The position numbers were made by a program, and so were the translations under genes. The notes beneath the pieces were generated by a model that was not told the origin of the DNA, searched no databases, and saw only the letters and a program-made list of their open reading frames with translations. Shown here one piece after another: positions 62,166 to 64,000 of a stretch of DNA of 64,000 nucleotides. Origin of the DNA: Chlamydiales bacterium (GTDB lineage: Bacteria; Chlamydiota; Chlamydiia; Chlamydiales; JACKPQ01); NCBI GenBank assembly GCA_024233435.1, contig JACKPQ010000002.1, forward strand, positions 124,001 to 188,000. Direction: 5' to 3'. Within the stretch, counting starts at the first letter, position 1; the number at the start of each line of letters is the position of its first letter.

Positions 62166-62741
62166 TTAAGGATTCCACTCCATCCCTAAATATTTATCGG
62201 GATCATGTTCTTTAAGGAGAAAGTTGCTCTGCTTAAAGCCAACTGCGCGAACAAAGCTCGAGTAAGTGTGATTGGCTTTATGAAAATTGGTCACAATAGA
62301 GCGCGTATTAGGAAAGCGTTTCATCGCACAAAAAATCAACTCACTGCCAATCCCTCTTCCCCAATAATCTGGATCGATCGATATTTGCGTGACGTAAAGC
62401 TGATCGGGCATCTCTGTTGGCTTATAACAAATAAAGCCCACAACGCGCTCCTTGACTTTTGCGCGAGCTAAATGGCCTATTTTGTGAGTGCACTGAGACT
62501 TTACAACATCAAATAGTTCTTTGATATGCGCTGACTTATCTTCAACGCCAAGATCTTTATTTGTCAGATTTGCATAAGCCTGCCACAAACCTCGAAAAAA
62601 AACTGATTCTTCTTCTTCAAGAGGCTCTTGATCTATCCATTCTATCGTCACCCCTTCTCCTGATTTGTCTACAAAAGCAAAATCTGCCATAGCCCCAGTG
62701 GTCAGAGAGCAAAGGGTGCATAATAACCATTTTTTAAGCAT
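62166..62741 (-). CDS. GNAT-family acetyltransferase with signal peptide
   Basis: 191 residues from ATG 62741 (GAGG seven bases upstream; a longer frame from 62816 is less likely). MLKKWLLCTLCSLTTGAMA is a good signal peptide, followed by the GNAT fold with VGFICYKP, ISIDPDYWGRGIGSELIFC (acetyl-CoA-binding R/QxxGxG/A) and a C-terminal strand. It lies between tolB and pal, on the opposite strand. A GNAT enzyme outside the cytosol is unusual because acetyl-CoA is absent there, so it may act after delivery into a host. The signal call is by eye. Confidence 0.72.
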   Translation of the reverse strand: MLKKWLLCTLCSLTTGAMADFAFVDKSGEGVTIEWIDQEPLEEEESVFFRGLWQAYANLTNKDLGVEDKSAHIKELFDVVKSQCTHKIGHLARAKVKERVVGFICYKPTEMPDQLYVTQISIDPDYWGRGIGSELIFCAMKRFPNTRSIVTNFHKANHTYSSFVRAVGFKQSNFLLKEHDPDKYLGMEWNP

Positions 62742-62854
62742 TTCAAACCTCGTTTTAAGCAAATTATACTTAAAAGTTTTTTGCTTGCAAGGCCTATACC
62801 AGAGTGAACTCAACAATCTGAAGGTTTTTGGCCTTGAGAAAAATCTAATAACGC

Positions 62855-62871
62855 GTTACAAGTGTTGTAAC
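62855..62871 (+). promoter_or_regulatory. perfect inverted repeat upstream of pal
   Basis: GTTACAA (62855-62861) and TTGTAAC (62865-62871) around GTG, 17 bases before the pal start. Could be an operator or a short hairpin near the ribosome site (GGGGAA follows). Confidence 0.4.
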
Positions 62872-62888
62872 CAGTATAGGGGAATTGT

Positions 62889-63569
62889 ATGAAAAAAATC
62901 CAGATACTTTCAATATTTTGCTTGTGTTCGCTAATGCTTCTCACGTCCTGCCAAAATCGATCTGGAGCCGCCTGGGAAGACACAAAAACGGCCTCGCGTT
63001 ACCTGCAACGAAAAGGCAAGTCTCTTTTTGGAAAGAACAACGAATCGAGAATGCTTGCATACGATGATGAGTTTTGCGGACCCGTTGAAATCGAATGCAT
63101 CCCTCTTGCTGATGCAGACTTGAAAGAGCATGTCTCAGTACCTCAGCCTAAAACCAGTCCCGGTGAAGGTCGCATCCCTAGTATAGACATGTTTATGAAG
63201 CCCATGGGAGAGCTAGCCTCTATTTTCCGCACCGTACATTTCAACACGGATGAGCATATTTTGCGTGAAGAGGCCGATAAAGCCTCCATGTTAAAAATCG
63301 CCAACTATTTGAAAAAACATAAAAACGCCATCATCTTTATCGAAGGACACTGTGATGAGCGGGCCTCAGAAGCCTATAATTTAGCGCTTGGAACTCGAAG
63401 ATCAAACTTTGTCAGGGAGCACCTAGTCAAAAATGGAGTTAACCCTAATCAAGTTTACACAACCTCATATGGCAAAGCGCGCCCCGTAGATCAAGGCCAC
63501 ACCCGGAATGCCTGGAAGCAGAATAGACGTGCCGAGTTTAAGATTTATGATATGGGAACTGCTCGATGA
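62889..63569 (+). CDS. pal: peptidoglycan-associated lipoprotein Pal
   Basis: 226 residues: lipoprotein signal with lipobox LLTSC (Cys22 or nearby as acylation site), a linker, and an OmpA-like domain (VHFNTDEHIL; IIFIEGHCDERASEAYNLALG; RRAEFKIYD). Anchors the outer membrane to the cell wall and binds TolB. GGGGAA six bases before ATG. Its stop overlaps the next gene by four bases. Linker is longer than in E. coli Pal. Confidence 0.92.
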   Translation: MKKIQILSIFCLCSLMLLTSCQNRSGAAWEDTKTASRYLQRKGKSLFGKNNESRMLAYDDEFCGPVEIECIPLADADLKEHVSVPQPKTSPGEGRIPSIDMFMKPMGELASIFRTVHFNTDEHILREEADKASMLKIANYLKKHKNAIIFIEGHCDERASEAYNLALGTRRSNFVREHLVKNGVNPNQVYTTSYGKARPVDQGHTRNAWKQNRRAEFKIYDMGTAR

Positions 63570-64000
63570 GAAGCTGGTCGACTTTTCTGATAGTACCGAT
63601 CTGCTTATCCCTATGCGGCTGCGCAGCTGCCATGATGGGTGGTAGCTCTAAAAACGACAAACATCAAACCGAAATGGCACTGCATAAAGCCCGCACCGAC
63701 TTAGAAGAGCTGCGCTGCGACCTAAATTCTACACAGTCGCAATTACAAATCCTTTCTAATAAAATGAACAATCAAGAGATTGCTCTATCAACACTTAAGC
63801 AAGAAACAATTAATCAGCAACAGACCAAACTCGATCAGATGGATGAAATTCTCACCCAGATCGAAAAACAACTTACAGCCGTGGCAAAGCTTCAAACAGA
63901 AACGTTTGAAGACCTTCAAGGTCTTTCATCCCAAGCTGCCGATGCCCAGACTGCTTTGTCACAATATAAAGAGAAAATGAGCGAGGTCGAACATAAGCTT
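63566..64000 (+). CDS. coiled-coil lipoprotein, cut by window end
   Basis: Starts ATG 63566 overlapping the pal stop (ATGA); 145 codons remain open to the window end. Lipobox LCGC after a hydrophobic leader; then a long Gln/Glu/Lys/Leu-rich helix (QTEMALHKARTDLEELRCDL) with heptad spacing, likely a coiled coil. In Chlamydia an NlpD-like envelope gene follows pal; in other bacteria CpoB takes this place. The C-terminal domain, which would decide, lies outside the window. Confidence 0.7.
   Translation, partial: MRSWSTFLIVPICLSLCGCAAAMMGGSSKNDKHQTEMALHKARTDLEELRCDLNSTQSQLQILSNKMNNQEIALSTLKQETINQQQTKLDQMDEILTQIEKQLTAVAKLQTETFEDLQGLSSQAADAQTALSQYKEKMSEVEHKL

Noticed and set aside
1..64000. CRISPR array
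   Set aside because: No series of short regular repeats with unique spacers was seen anywhere.

Overview
The window is chromosomal DNA from an amoeba-associated (environmental) member of the Chlamydiales, of the Parachlamydia/Waddlia/Simkania type. This rests on gene order. Runs of neighbours known from Chlamydia recur here: mnmE-nth-psd-secA; lpd-lipA; glgC beside a phosphoesterase; mutL-pepP; dnaB-mnmG-lplA; sdhC-sdhA-sdhB with tatD; and exbB-exbD-tonB-like-tolB-pal. Between them lie genes that pathogenic Chlamydia lack or that are lineage specific: an OPT transporter, a class III cyclase, a GMC oxidoreductase and effector-like proteins. The species cannot be named from sequence alone.

Layout. 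1-2.0 kb: membrane-anchored protein kinase. 2.0-7.3 kb: tightly overlapping minus-strand operon for envelope sugars and lipids (waaF, a GT9 glycosyltransferase, a UDP-sugar pyrophosphorylase, gpsA, nnr). 7.3-11.1 kb: ruvC-ruvA, a secreted GMC oxidoreductase and a Cys/Pro-rich outer-membrane protein. 11.1-18.6 kb: mnmE-nth and psd, pushed apart by an accessory island (a second kinase, an LRR protein, small paralogous ORFs, a membrane protein) that carries a second, truncated nth. 18.7-27.4 kb: secA, lpd-lipA, a HEAT-like protein, glgC and a phosphoesterase. 27.4-29.5 kb: a second island of two ankyrin/membrane paralogues bounded by a 97-bp direct repeat of the junction between two convergent core genes. 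30.7-34.6 kb: pseudopilin-like genes around an OPT transporter. 34.7-42 kb: histidine kinase, cyclase, pepP, mutL and a lipocalin-like gene on the minus strand. 42-47.5 kb: small secreted proteins and a 1102-residue protein with tandem J-domain-like units. 47.9-52.6 kb: tRNA-Ser, dnaB, a tiny mS38-like basic protein, mnmG and lplA. 52.6-59.1 kb: MOMP-like porin, sdhBAC, tatD and a glycosyltransferase. 59.1-64 kb: the Tol-Pal energy and envelope cluster, with a secreted GNAT protein between tolB and pal.

How it fits together. Core genes cover DNA repair and recombination, replication, tRNA modification, lipoylation and succinate oxidation, envelope biogenesis and export. The accessory genes look like host-interaction factors: non-RD kinases, ankyrin, LRR and J-like proteins with hydrophobic hairpins.

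The most unusual signal is that both accessory islands sit between convergent core genes and carry a duplicated 3' end of a neighbouring core gene. The two copies differ mainly at synonymous positions (13 of 17 differences by my hand alignment). That fits import of the cassette together with a functional gene tail from a related strain better than decay of a local duplicate.
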